The translations under genes and the position numbers were made by a program. Shown here one piece after another: positions 53,649 through 62,049 of a stretch of DNA of 64,000 bases. Origin of the DNA: Streptomyces sp. RKND-216. Lineage in GTDB: Bacteria > Actinomycetota > Actinomycetes > Streptomycetales > Streptomycetaceae. The notes under the pieces were generated by a model. That model did not search any database. It was given only the letters and a program-made list of their open reading frames with translations, and was not told the origin of the DNA. The number at the start of each line of letters is the position of its first letter. Within the stretch, counting starts at the first letter, position 1. Location of the stretch: contig NZ_SSBQ01000002.1 of assembly GCF_004795255.1 (NCBI RefSeq), forward strand, positions 4,494,001 to 4,558,000. Direction: 5' to 3'.

Positions 53649-54053
53649 CACGGCGCCGGCCGCCGTGAGAAGCGCGGCGCAGCCATGGCCAAGTCTCGGT
53701 GGCCCCGGACGAGTGAAGGTGCCCCCGCCCGCTGGGAGTCCGGGCGGGGGCGTGGTGTGTCGGCGTCCCATCACCCCGCGCTGGGACGCCGCCCCGTCCC
53801 GCGACGGAACCTTCACACGGGACGGGAGCGGAAGCGGTGCCCGCCGCCGGCGGACGACGGGGGCACCGCGCAGGCCACGGGGATCGGCACTCGAGCCTGC
53901 GTGATCGATGTTCCAGCGGTGACGCGATGACCGCAATCTGTAACGGCGTTGTAAAGCGGCTGATGACAGGTGTCATCGTGTGGACCCCTGGAAGGTACAG
54001 GACCTTCCAGGGGCTCTTGCCTGGTGGCACGAGGGATTCGTACGGGGGCGTAC
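53649..54053. other. Non-coding remnant of an integrated element
   Basis: This stretch between the integrase end and the second att copy has no believable gene but much structure. It has an 11-base stem at 53721-53751, a 9-base stem at 53762-53790, a palindrome GATGACA-GG-TGTCATC at 53962-53977 and a 12-base stem at 53985-54013. The A+T-richer part near 53930-53980 could be an old promoter or operator. Confidence 0.6.
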
Positions 54054-54074
54054 CCCTGTTGCGCCCACCAGCAC
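54054..54074 (+). repeat. Second attachment site copy
   Basis: A perfect 21-base direct repeat of the tRNA-Val 3' end, 581 bases from the first. It marks the right junction of the former element. Confidence 0.85.
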
Positions 54075-54175
54075 GAGACCCTGCCGAGATCGGTGGGGTC
54101 TTCGCGTTTCGTCGGTCCTCTCGCCGGATCCGCCCGTGTTTCCTATGCTTTGGAGAGCGAGACGGGGGAGGTCAC

Positions 54176-55354
54176 GTGAAGGTGCGACGAATCGCCGCCG
54201 AGGCCAAGGTGGGTGGAGCGAGAGATCGGGTCGGGTGGCGGAGGGCCGGGGCGTACGCCATCGCCGCGGTGACGCATCTGCTCACGGCGGGCCTGCTCGC
54301 GGGTGGGCTGTCGCTGGTCGTCCTCGGCTGGGAGACGGTCGTGCAGCCGCTGATCGGCCTGCTGCTGCTCGGGTTCGCCGCCCTGCTGCATCCGCGGGTG
54401 AGCCGGCTCGACCCCGGTCTGCCCACGCTGCGACGGGCGGATGCGCCGGCCCTCTTCGGCCTGCTGGACGACATCGCGGACACGGCCGGTGCGGGGCGGC
54501 TGCACGTCGTGCAGGTGAGCCCGGGTTTCGCCGTACGGGCCTTCGCCTACGGCATCCGGCGCAGGCGAGGGCTGGAGATCGGCCTGCCCCTTTGGCTCAC
54601 CCTCGCACCGCAGGAGCGGGTCGCGGCAGTTGCCCACGAGGTGGGGCACTTCGTATCGGGTGACGACCGCCGTGGCTTCGTGGTGAGCAGCGCGCTCGGT
54701 GCGCTGTCAGAGAGCGCCGAGCGTGAGGACGGGCGGCTCTCCTCGGTGGAGCCGCTGTTCACCGCGCGGTCCCCGCTGTCCCGCCACGCGGACGAGATGG
54801 CCGAGGCGGCGCGACGCTACGACGTGGGCAGCCGCGCGGCTGACGGGATGCTGTGGCTGCCCAAGTGGGTGGGGCGGAGCGCGGCGCGTCTGCTGGTGCG
54901 GCTCACGCTGCCGGGTGCGCGACGTGCGGAGTTCCGCGCCGACGCCGTGGCGGCCCGGGTGGCCTCCACCGAGGCGGCCGTCTCCGCCCTTCGCGCCCGG
55001 GAGTTGGCCGGGCCCGTGAGCGCCGAGGTACAGCGGAGGGCGGTCGCCCTGCGTACTTTCCGCGAGCCTGGTGTGGCGGGTCGCGCGGACGAACGGTTCT
55101 GGGCCGGAGTAGCAGTGCTCGCAGCGGAGTTGCGTGACGGTGCCGCGCCGTCCGACGGCCGGCGCGACGGCGCCGGGCAGGAGGGCTCCGGGCTGCCGTC
55201 GTCCGATGCACGCGTCGCGCGGATGACGCTCGGGGCGGCACTGTCGGCTGCGGTCACACTCGACGACGCCACGGCTGAGGCCATCGAGGCCGAGCTGCGT
55301 GAGCCGAGGTCGTCGCTGGCCCGCACGGTCGTACAGGACTGCGTTCACGCCTGA
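54176..55354 (+). CDS. M48-type zinc metalloprotease, membrane-anchored
   Basis: A 392-residue protein with two membrane segments near the start (about residues 28-50 and 52-72) and a peptidase domain. The zinc motif is AVAHEVGHFVSGDD (His154, Glu155, His158), and the third ligand is probably Glu252 in RRAEFRADAVAA. Relatives of the HtpX/CAAX protease group degrade or process membrane proteins. GTG at 54176 follows GGGGGAGG. It stands just right of the integrated-element scar. Confidence 0.88.
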   Translation: MKVRRIAAEAKVGGARDRVGWRRAGAYAIAAVTHLLTAGLLAGGLSLVVLGWETVVQPLIGLLLLGFAALLHPRVSRLDPGLPTLRRADAPALFGLLDDIADTAGAGRLHVVQVSPGFAVRAFAYGIRRRRGLEIGLPLWLTLAPQERVAAVAHEVGHFVSGDDRRGFVVSSALGALSESAEREDGRLSSVEPLFTARSPLSRHADEMAEAARRYDVGSRAADGMLWLPKWVGRSAARLLVRLTLPGARRAEFRADAVAARVASTEAAVSALRARELAGPVSAEVQRRAVALRTFREPGVAGRADERFWAGVAVLAAELRDGAAPSDGRRDGAGQEGSGLPSSDARVARMTLGAALSAAVTLDDATAEAIEAELREPRSSLARTVVQDCVHA

Positions 55355-55477
55355 GGCGTGTGCCCGGCGGGCCTTGCCGGGACGGAACGGTGACGCGTGC
55401 GGTACCGGCTGAGCATTGCCCGGTGCGCGCCGCCGTTTCTAGGCTTGCCCCGTGCGTCCGACGACGGGGGAGCCGGG

Positions 55478-55984
55478 ATGGACGAGGTGCGCGCGGCGGG
55501 ACGGTCCGGCAGGGGCGTGGGAGCGCTGTTGCTGATGGCCGGCGGCGGAGTGGTCGCCGTTGGGACCGGAGCGCCGGGCCTGGAGACGGAGACGTTCACC
55601 CGGATCAGCTGTCACGAGACGCGCGTCGAGAAGGGCGGCACCGTCTGGCACTGCTTCGGGATGAGCCGTGCGCAGATCGAGACGGCTGCCGAATTGCGGC
55701 GTCAGGCCCGGCAGTACGCGCTGATCGCCCATCGTCCAGGGGGCCCACCCCGGCGGCCGGAGCCGCCCCCGCTGCGTACCCGGTTCACCTTCGTCGACCA
55801 CGACGGCCGGGAGGACCCTGTCGAGGTGACCGCAACCCGGGTCGGGTCGCGGTGGATCGCCCACGCGCCGAATGTGGTGGGTACGGGCGTGGCGCTGCTG
55901 CTGGCCGGTACCGGAGTGACCGTCTCCGGGGCCCTGCGCGTGCGTGCCGCCCGGAGTGCCTCCACGAGAGGAAGGGCAGCCTGA
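55478..55984 (+). CDS. Hypothetical two-helix membrane protein
   Basis: A 168-residue protein of no family I recognise. It has a membrane segment at each end (residues about 15-33 and 136-155). The middle (about 35-130) is a polar domain likely outside, with two Cys (SCHETRVEKGGTVWHCFG) that could pair, and a proline-rich patch. ATG at 55478 follows GGGGGAG. It follows the protease on the same strand. Confidence 0.65.
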   Translation: MDEVRAAGRSGRGVGALLLMAGGGVVAVGTGAPGLETETFTRISCHETRVEKGGTVWHCFGMSRAQIETAAELRRQARQYALIAHRPGGPPRRPEPPPLRTRFTFVDHDGREDPVEVTATRVGSRWIAHAPNVVGTGVALLLAGTGVTVSGALRVRAARSASTRGRAA

Positions 55985-56001
55985 CCGCTGCCGCATCGAC
56001 T

Positions 56002-56285
56002 TCAGCGCACGGTGAATTCCCAGCCGGGTCGCCAGCGGAAGGGAGCGGAGACGAGGTCGGTCAGGCGGGCACCGTCCAGGAGGACTTCGAGGGCCCAGCG
56101 GTTGGCGGAGTGGGCGATCAGCAGGATGCGTTGGCCGTTCCGACGCCGGTCGCCCAGTTCGCGGGGCCTGTCGGCATCTGGTCTCCGACAGCGTGCCGGG
56201 AAGCCACCCGCTGGCGATACCCGCCTGGTTGCCGGTGGTCGTGGGCATGCGTCTCGTACACGAGTCGTACGGGCACAGGTCGGAA
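56002..56285 (-). pseudogene. Histidine phosphatase remnant
   Basis: The end of a phosphoglycerate mutase-like (histidine phosphatase) protein in three frames: RLVYETHAHDH (about 56276-56240), then NQAGIASGWLPGTLSE, then RILLIAHSANRWALEVLLDG to APFRWRPGWEFTV and stop. The second catalytic His is in IAHSANRWAL. Each shift equals a gain of one base, and the N-terminal half with the RHG motif is missing. It ends next to a huge palindrome. Confidence 0.75.
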
Positions 56286-56303
56286 TGCGTCTTGCGCGGG
56301 TGC

Positions 56304-56379
56304 CGAGGCGCGGCGGGCCCGTCGTTCCGGTACACCGGACCTCCCCGGTGTACCGGAACGACGGGCCCGCCGCGCCTCG
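56304..56379. repeat. Perfect 35-base inverted repeat (cruciform-like)
   Basis: The two arms (56304-56338 and 56345-56379) match perfectly over 35 bases, separated by only ACCTCC. The arm begins CGAGGCGCGG and ends GTACACCGG. This is much longer than the terminators elsewhere in the window (12-19 bases). It lies between the phosphatase remnant and a small membrane protein gene. Confidence 0.97.
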
Positions 56380-56462
56380 TTGAGATGTCCGCACCGCCGC
56401 GCCAGGCGTGGGCCGGTGGACGAACCGCGGGTGCGTCCGAACTCGCGCCCCGGCACGCGCGT

Positions 56463-56618
56463 CTAGAAGAAGTGCTTGCGGCCGCCGACCGCGCGGCCGG
56501 TGGAGCCCAGGATCCACAGGACCGCGCCGACGACAATGAGGACGCCGCCGACCGTCGTCAGAAGGCCGATACCGGCCAACATGCCGATGAGGAGGAGGAT
56601 GAGACCGAGAATGATCAT
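56463..56618 (-). CDS. Small hydrophobic protein, 51 residues (resembles DUF6131)
   Basis: Starts MIILGLILLLIGMLAGIGLL and ends GRAVGGRKHFF: two membrane helices with a small Thr/Gly turn, then a basic end. The ATG at 56618 follows GAGGGG. It resembles the small actinobacterial membrane family DUF6131. The giant palindrome lies 83 bases past its stop and would end its transcript. Confidence 0.8.
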   Translation of the reverse strand: MIILGLILLLIGMLAGIGLLTTVGGVLIVVGAVLWILGSTGRAVGGRKHFF

Positions 56619-56928
56619 GCGTTGTTCCCCTCTTGAGGACCTTTGCGGTGTACGGCCTCGTCTCTCGTCGACAGGGCCGGTACCGCGTCTCCCGCACGTT
56701 CCGCGTGCGGGAGTGGGTGGGAACCACGGGGCTTGAGGGCCCCGGGTTCGTGTTGCCTGCCGACCGAGTGCCCCGCCTGGCGCGTCGAATGCGTGTGCAA
56801 GGGCGTGTTTCTCGGGCGGGCGGTCCAGCTGTGGTGGCGCGCCTTCCGGCTGACGCCGGGTCAGGGGTGAGGCGCGGGGGGACCCGGGCCGCTTGGCGGT
56901 GGGACGGGCTCGCCCCGTGGCGGGGGCG
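56619..56928. other. Intergenic stretch with one hairpin
   Basis: No gene seen in 310 bases. It has a 10-base stem at 56689-56698 with 56704-56713 (loop TTCCG), probably stopping the DUF1028 transcript or lying in the leader of the small membrane protein. Confidence 0.5.
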
Positions 56929-57744
56929 TCAGGAGCCCTGTGTGTCGGGAGCGCGGAGGTGGGCGAGGACGACGGGGTCGATCCTGCCGGGAACGAGGCG
57001 GTTCTCGAGGTTCTCGACGCCGGCCCAGGTCTCCAGGGTGGTGTGGCCGCGGGCGGCGACGAGGCGGCGGACTTCGTGGGCGAGTTCGCCGGTGAGGTCG
57101 AGGAGGGTGTCGGGGTCCGGAGTGCCGAAGAGCAGGGTGTGGATGTCGAGCAGGCGGTGCAGCTCGGTGACGGGGTGCGGGTGGTCGTCGACGCGGAGGT
57201 CGCAGGCGGTGTCGTTCATGCCGCCGTAGCCGGCGCCGGGGGCGACGACGTGGAGGGTGGCGCTCTGGCGGCCGCGCCGGTCGCCGCCCGCGGCGTCGCC
57301 CGCCGCGAGGGCGGCGAGCAGCCGCCGGTCGAGGTCGGCGTCGGCGGCCTCGAGCCAGGCGGCCTCCATGGCGTCGATCACTTCGGGGCCGGTGAGGAGG
57401 TTGCCCTGGATCGCGTAGCCGTCGCCGGACGTGCCGCCGGCCCAGTCGAGGCATTTCTCCCCGGTGTACGTCGCACCGTCGCCGTGCGGCCCGACGACGC
57501 CGACCTGGCGGTATGCGTGCTCGCCGTCGGCGGCGACGAGGCCGGCGACGACGTCGGCGGGCCGGACTCCGGTACGCAGCAGGGTGAGCCCCTGCGGGCG
57601 GTACCGGAGGTTCGCCGTGGCCTGCGTGGCAAGCGCGCCCGCCCCCGCGTCGGCGGCGGGCACCACCGCACCGACGGAGAGGAACTTGCTGGCCACCGCT
57701 ATGCCGAAGGCCGCGCCGGACCGCGCCACGATCGAGAACGTCAT
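56929..57744 (-). CDS. DUF1028 family protein (Ntn-hydrolase-like)
   Basis: A 271-residue protein with the DUF1028 pattern: MTFSIVARSG, then FGIAVASKFLSVGAVVPAADAGAGALATQATAN, HAYRQVGVVGPHGDGATYTG and YAIQGNLLTGPEVIDAM. The family has an Ntn-hydrolase fold and no agreed reaction; some are linked to peptidoglycan or amide hydrolysis. The start ATG gives a polar Ser at position 4 where a nucleophile could be. The C-terminal third (DDHPHPVTELHRLLDIHTLLFG) is the usual extension. Confidence 0.88.
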   Translation of the reverse strand: MTFSIVARSGAAFGIAVASKFLSVGAVVPAADAGAGALATQATANLRYRPQGLTLLRTGVRPADVVAGLVAADGEHAYRQVGVVGPHGDGATYTGEKCLDWAGGTSGDGYAIQGNLLTGPEVIDAMEAAWLEAADADLDRRLLAALAAGDAAGGDRRGRQSATLHVVAPGAGYGGMNDTACDLRVDDHPHPVTELHRLLDIHTLLFGTPDPDTLLDLTGELAHEVRRLVAARGHTTLETWAGVENLENRLVPGRIDPVVLAHLRAPDTQGS

Positions 57745-57798
57745 GAACCAGGACGGTAGGCGGCGGCGCTGCGCGGCACCAGAGGGTGTGCGCGGTCG

Positions 57799-58176
57799 TC
57801 AGAGGCGCTGGACGTACGGGTGGCGCCACTGCGGGGAGGGATCGGCGCCCGGCTCCGTCCAGTACTCGCGGCCCGCGGTGACGAGGCCGTCCCGCACGCT
57901 CCAGAAGGAGGCGGCGCGGAACAGGCCCATCTCCTCGTGCGGGACCTCGACTTCGGAGACGACCTGGTCGCCGTCGGCGACGATGCGCAGGACGCGGATC
58001 GACCAGCCCTCCGGGTACTCGGACTGGACGCGGAGGAAGTTCTCCCGGCCGACGATGCGTTCGGCGCTGACAGGCCACTCCACCACGACGTTCTCGGCGA
58101 GCAGGGCACCGGTGCCGGGCCAGTCACGGTCCTGGATACGCTGCCAGAGGGCTTCGACGGTCTTCGCGGGTTCCAT
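57799..58176 (-). CDS. NTF2-like/SnoaL-type protein
   Basis: A 125-residue cone-shaped NTF2-like protein: VEALWQRIQDRDWPGTGALLAENVVVEWP, then ERIVGRENFLRVQSEYPEGW and FWSVRDGLVTAGREYWTEP. Such proteins bind small hydrophobic ligands or act as isomerases; the substrate is unknown. ATG at 58176, 13 bases after the stop of the methyltransferase, so the two may be co-transcribed. Confidence 0.85.
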   Translation of the reverse strand: MEPAKTVEALWQRIQDRDWPGTGALLAENVVVEWPVSAERIVGRENFLRVQSEYPEGWSIRVLRIVADGDQVVSEVEVPHEEMGLFRAASFWSVRDGLVTAGREYWTEPGADPSPQWRHPYVQRL

Positions 58177-58189
58177 GCGCCGAAGCGTC

Positions 58190-58837
58190 TCAGGCCGCAC
58201 TGACAACGGCGGTCCCCAGGACGCACTGCGCGGACGGCCAGGGCACGGAGACGTCGGGGAAGGCGAAGCGGTCGACCGTGCCGAGGGTGAAGCCGGCCGC
58301 GGTGATCGCGGCGAGGGTGTCGCGGCCGGTGTGGCAGCCCCCGCAGAGCAGCGGCCACACGGTGGCGTCCAGAGCGCGCTGGACGCGCCGCATGCGCGGC
58401 GAGTCGGCACGTACGTGCTCCCAGAAGCGCAGTTCACCGCCCGGACGCAGTACGCGGTGGATCTCGCCGAGGGCACGACCCTGGTCGCTGACCGAACACA
58501 GGGTCAGGCAGGCGACGGCCCCGTCGAAGGAGGCGTCCGGTGCGGGGATCCGTTCGGCGACGCCGTCCACCACCTCCACCGGTACGGGAGCGGTCCGGGC
58601 CGCCGCCTCGGCGTGGGCGCGCAGGATGGGCTCGGGTTCGAGAGCGACGAGGCGGGCGACGCCGGGAGGGTAGTGCGGGAGGTTCAGGCCGTTGCCGGCA
58701 CCGACCTCCAGGACCTCGCCGTGCAGACCCGCCAGCATCCGGCGGCGGTGCCTGTCCCCGCCGGCCCGCTCCATGGCGGGGCCGGACGACCGGACGTACA
58801 TCCGCGAGAACACGGGCCGGCGCATGTCCTGCGGCAT
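58190..58837 (-). CDS. Class I SAM-dependent methyltransferase
   Basis: A 215-residue methyltransferase. Motif I is EVLEVGAGNGLNLPHYPPG, the acidic motif is VALEPEP, and later motifs are ASFDGAVACLTLCSV and IHRVLRPGGELRFWEHV. The C-terminal part (CHTGRDTLAAITAAGF) is as in UbiE/phospholipid-type enzymes. ATG at 58837 gives MPQDMRRPVFSRMY. The NTF2-like gene follows closely. Confidence 0.88.
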   Translation of the reverse strand: MPQDMRRPVFSRMYVRSSGPAMERAGGDRHRRRMLAGLHGEVLEVGAGNGLNLPHYPPGVARLVALEPEPILRAHAEAAARTAPVPVEVVDGVAERIPAPDASFDGAVACLTLCSVSDQGRALGEIHRVLRPGGELRFWEHVRADSPRMRRVQRALDATVWPLLCGGCHTGRDTLAAITAAGFTLGTVDRFAFPDVSVPWPSAQCVLGTAVVSAA

Positions 58838-58890
58838 CGGCGGTCCACCTTTCGGAGTCGGCCCCGTCCGCGGGCCGGACGAGGGCGGGC

Positions 58891-59610
58891 TCAGCCGACG
58901 GTAGCCGAGGGGGAGGAGGGGTGGGGCGGATGCGCGGAGGCGACCGGCGCGGCGCCGGCGGCGGTCGCATGCCGGGCCGCGCCGACGGCGTCGTGCAGAG
59001 CCGCGACCAGACGCCGTTCGGCGTCCGGGGCCCGCAGGAGTACGCGCAGGGCGCGCTCGAGGTGGTGCCGGCCCGGGCCGCGCCACCAGACGGTGTCGCG
59101 CGCCGCGGCGGTCCGCCCGCCGGGAGACGCCGACACACGGCGCGCGCGGGCGCGGCAGCGCGCCTCGCGCACGGCGAGTCCCCGCGCGGCGGGGGCCGCC
59201 TCCCGGGCGGCGTGCAGCACGTCGGCGATCAGGCGGGGGGCGAAGCCGCGGTCGGCGGGGCGGGAGTCGGCCAGGTCCGCGGCGAGCGGCCGCAGGGCCC
59301 GGCGCGCCCGGTCGCCGACGGAGTCGTTGACGGAGCGGGCGAGGGCGGCCAGGGCGGGGTCGGTCCCGCGAGGGCTGTCGGTGAAGGGCCCGGCGCCCAG
59401 CAGGGACGCCGTCTCCATCAGGCAGGCACCGTCCTCGGGACCGAGGTGCCCGTGCGGACGCGGCTCCGGCATGCCGTCCGGGACCGAAGGCGCGGCGGGG
59501 GGCCCGGGCGTCCCGGACCGTCCCGGCGGGGGCGCCGCGCCGGGGCTGCCGGAGGGGGCCGTGCGGGCGGGGTAGTCGTCGCGGGGCGGCGGGTGGTGCA
59601 GGAAGCGCAT
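58891..59610 (-). CDS. Hypothetical protein, actinobacterial
   Basis: A 239-residue protein. The N-terminus is Pro/Gly-rich (to about residue 50). The middle has a conserved-looking part, DGACLMETASLLGAGPFTD then DPALAALARSVNDSVGDRARRALRPLAADLADS, which resembles a small helical domain found in Streptomyces hypothetical proteins. The rest is Arg/Ala-rich. I do not know a function. It lies 15 bases after the phosphate transporter gene. Confidence 0.6.
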   Translation of the reverse strand: MRFLHHPPPRDDYPARTAPSGSPGAAPPPGRSGTPGPPAAPSVPDGMPEPRPHGHLGPEDGACLMETASLLGAGPFTDSPRGTDPALAALARSVNDSVGDRARRALRPLAADLADSRPADRGFAPRLIADVLHAAREAAPAARGLAVREARCRARARRVSASPGGRTAAARDTVWWRGPGRHHLERALRVLLRAPDAERRLVAALHDAVGAARHATAAGAAPVASAHPPHPSSPSATVG

Positions 59611-59625
59611 GGCGCCCTCCGCAGG

Positions 59626-60624
59626 TCAGATCCCGGTCGCCAGATGCAGGATCGAAAACGATGCCGCGCCGACGAGCGCCGCGCCGGGGAGGGTGAGCAC
59701 CCAGGCGACCAGGATGGTCCGGGCCATTCCCCAGCGTACGGCGGCGAGGCCGCGTGTGGCGCCCGCGCCCATGATCGCGGAGGTGATCGTCTGCGTGGTG
59801 GAGATCGGCGCGTGGAACAAGAACGCCGTGGTGTACAGCACCGACGAGGCGACGGACTCCGCGGCGAAGCCGCGCGGCGGGTCCAGGTGGACGATGCGCC
59901 GTCCGAGTGTCGTGATGATGCGGCGCCCGCCGCTGTAGGTGCCGAGCGCCATGGCGAGGGCGACCGCGGCGATCACCCAGAGCGGGACTTCGAAGGACTC
60001 CTGCCACCCGGCGGTGACCAGCGCGAGGACGATCACGCCCATCGTCTTCTGCGCGTCCTGGAGGCCGTGGCCCAGCCCCATGGCGGCGGCGGAGACGGTC
60101 TGCGCCATGCGGAATCGGCGGGTCGCCTTCCGCGGGTTGGCACGGCGGAAGACCCAGAGGAGGCCCGCGTGCAGCAGGTAGGCCAGGATCATGCCGACCA
60201 GCGGCGAGAGGATCATCGGCAGCACGACGTCGTCGACCACGCCCATCCAGTGCACGGTGCCCGCGGCGGCCAGCGCGGAGCCGACCAGGCCCCCGATCAG
60301 GGCATGCGAGGAGGAGGTGGGCAGACCGAGCCACCAGGTGAGGATGTTCCAGGCGATGGCGCCGACGAGCGCCCCGAGAACGATCAGCAGGCCGTCCACG
60401 CCGGTCGGCGCGCCGATGATTCCGCTTCCCACCGTCTTGGCCACCTCGGTACCCAGGAAGGCACCGGCGAAGTTGGTCACCGCCGCCAGCCCGAGCGCGA
60501 TGCGCGGGGTGAGGGCGCGGGTGGAGATCGAGGTGGCGATGGCGTTCGCCGCGTCGTGGAAGCCGTTGGTGAAGTCGAAGGTCAGACCCACCGCGATGAT
60601 CACCAGGACCAGGGCGAGCTCCAT
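59626..60624 (-). CDS. pit: PiT family low-affinity phosphate transporter
   Basis: A 332-residue membrane protein with about ten segments. The PiT signatures are FTNGFHDAANAIATSISTRAL at the start, WWLGLPTSSSHALIGG and, in the second repeat, GHGLQDAQKTMGV. The C-terminal copy ends STTQTITSAIMGAGATRGL. It imports metal-phosphate by proton symport. ATG at 60624 was chosen since it precedes the first helix (MELALVLVIIAVGLTFDF). No PhoU-like (DUF47) gene precedes it, unlike in many relatives. Confidence 0.93.
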   Translation of the reverse strand: MELALVLVIIAVGLTFDFTNGFHDAANAIATSISTRALTPRIALGLAAVTNFAGAFLGTEVAKTVGSGIIGAPTGVDGLLIVLGALVGAIAWNILTWWLGLPTSSSHALIGGLVGSALAAAGTVHWMGVVDDVVLPMILSPLVGMILAYLLHAGLLWVFRRANPRKATRRFRMAQTVSAAAMGLGHGLQDAQKTMGVIVLALVTAGWQESFEVPLWVIAAVALAMALGTYSGGRRIITTLGRRIVHLDPPRGFAAESVASSVLYTTAFLFHAPISTTQTITSAIMGAGATRGLAAVRWGMARTILVAWVLTLPGAALVGAASFSILHLATGI

Positions 60625-60923
60625 CGCGGTCCTCCCGCTCGGTCGGGGTCGTGCTACGACGAGCCGGCCGGTTCCCGGCTCGGCGTCCGATGCTCCGGGG
60701 CCGTTGACGCTGCCGTTTCCGGGCCCGTCCCGCCGGTTCCGGTTCGCCAGCAGCCTAGGCGGCCCGGTGGTGAATCGCGGCGCCGACACGGCGTCGGCGT
60801 GCCGTCCGGCGGTCCGGTTGGAGACTCGGTGGTACGTCGCGCGCGCCGCGGGCCGTGGCGCGCCATCCTGGAGGGGAGGCGGCGACATGCGCCACCGGAG
60901 CGCCTGGCCGGAGGAGGTACACG
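60625..60923. promoter_or_regulatory. Divergent intergenic region, PiT and Usp
   Basis: 299 bases between two divergent starts. I see no reading frame with a known product. I looked for a GGGAC-type dormancy regulator box before the Usp gene and found none I would defend. Confidence 0.4.
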
Positions 60924-61799
60924 ATGTCCCACACCGTGACGGCGGGACTGGACGGCTCGCGTGAGAGCCGGGCGGCACTCGACTGGGCGGCCGCGGAGGC
61001 GGTCCGCCGGAGCGCGACGCTGGAGATCGTGCAGGTCCACGAGACCGGGGTGTACCCGTTCTCGCAGCTCCAGGACGACCAGGTGGAGATCGACCACGCC
61101 GAGCGCGTCGTGCAGGAGGCCTCTGCCGCCGTCGGCAGCCGGCACCCGGGGCTGCGGCTCACCTCGCAGGTCGTCGCGGGCCGCCCCGCGAACGTCCTCG
61201 ACGAGATCGCGTCACGCTCCGACCTGTTGGTCCTCGGCACCCGCGGCCTGGGCGGACTGCGCGGTTTCTTCGTGGGCTCGGCGGCGCTTCCCGCTGTGGC
61301 CCACGCCCGCTGTCCGGTGGTTCTCGTCCGCGCACCGAAGGGCGAGGACGCGGTGGACCGGAAGGGCGACGTGGTGGTCGGTCTCAAGCCCGACAAGGCG
61401 CCGCGGGAGATTTTGGACTTCGCCTTCGACGCGGCCGCTCGCCGTTCCGCGCGGCTGCGCGTCCGGTACGGCCTGGAGGCGCCCCCGACCCACCGGTTCC
61501 GGCACCGGCGGGAGGCGCCCGCGGCGCCCGCGGCGGACGCCCGCATGATCGAGGAGCAGACCGAACGGCTCCGCTCCCACCTGCGCCCCTGGCAGGAGCG
61601 TCACCCGACGGTGGAGGCCGACTGTCGCACGCTCGTCGGACCTCCCGCGGCCGAGCTGGTCGAGGAGGCCGCCGATGCGGCGTTGCTGGTGGTTGGCCGC
61701 CGACCGCACACGCACCGGGTCGGCACCTACATCGGTCCGGTTACACACGCGGTCATGCACCACGCCGTGGTGCCGGTGGCGGTCATCCCGCACGACTGA
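60924..61799 (+). CDS. Universal stress protein, tandem Usp domains
   Basis: A 291-residue protein with two Usp domains. The first has VTAGLDGSRESRAALDWAAAEA and the ATP-binding end VLGTRGLGGLRGFFVGSAALPAVAHARCPVVLV. The second is more divergent: DVVVGLKPDKAPREILDFAF and LLVVGRRPHTHRVGTYIGPVTHAVMHHAVVPVAVI, with the GxxG loop changed, so only the first may bind ATP. It acts in general stress and dormancy. ATG at 60924 follows GGAGGAGG. Confidence 0.92.
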   Translation: MSHTVTAGLDGSRESRAALDWAAAEAVRRSATLEIVQVHETGVYPFSQLQDDQVEIDHAERVVQEASAAVGSRHPGLRLTSQVVAGRPANVLDEIASRSDLLVLGTRGLGGLRGFFVGSAALPAVAHARCPVVLVRAPKGEDAVDRKGDVVVGLKPDKAPREILDFAFDAAARRSARLRVRYGLEAPPTHRFRHRREAPAAPAADARMIEEQTERLRSHLRPWQERHPTVEADCRTLVGPPAAELVEEAADAALLVVGRRPHTHRVGTYIGPVTHAVMHHAVVPVAVIPHD

Positions 61800-62049
61800 T
61801 CCGGTGTGGTGACCATACGGCCCGCGCCCGCGCCCGCGCCGTGCACACCGGCGCGCAGGGCCCTGCTCCGCAGCCGCACGCCCGCGCGCCGGGAGTCCGG
61901 TCGCCCGCGCCTCGGACGGGGCCGAGGGGCGCGTCAGTGAGGAGTGCCACATGCCCTCCGACCTCCTTCGGAGCCCCCGGCCGCCCGGTGCTGCGCGGAA
62001 CCGGGGCCCGGCGCACGTACCCTGCCAGGGGGAGACCGAGGGAGGTGCG

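Noticed and set aside
53559..53936. A 125-residue gene on the minus strand
   Set aside because: Only the last 29 residues resemble a protein family (integrase end); the rest is low-information sequence over hairpins.
60625..60923. Dormancy regulator (DevR/OsdR) box before the Usp gene
   Set aside because: I looked for a GGGACTTT-type box and found only partial matches that occur by chance in this composition.
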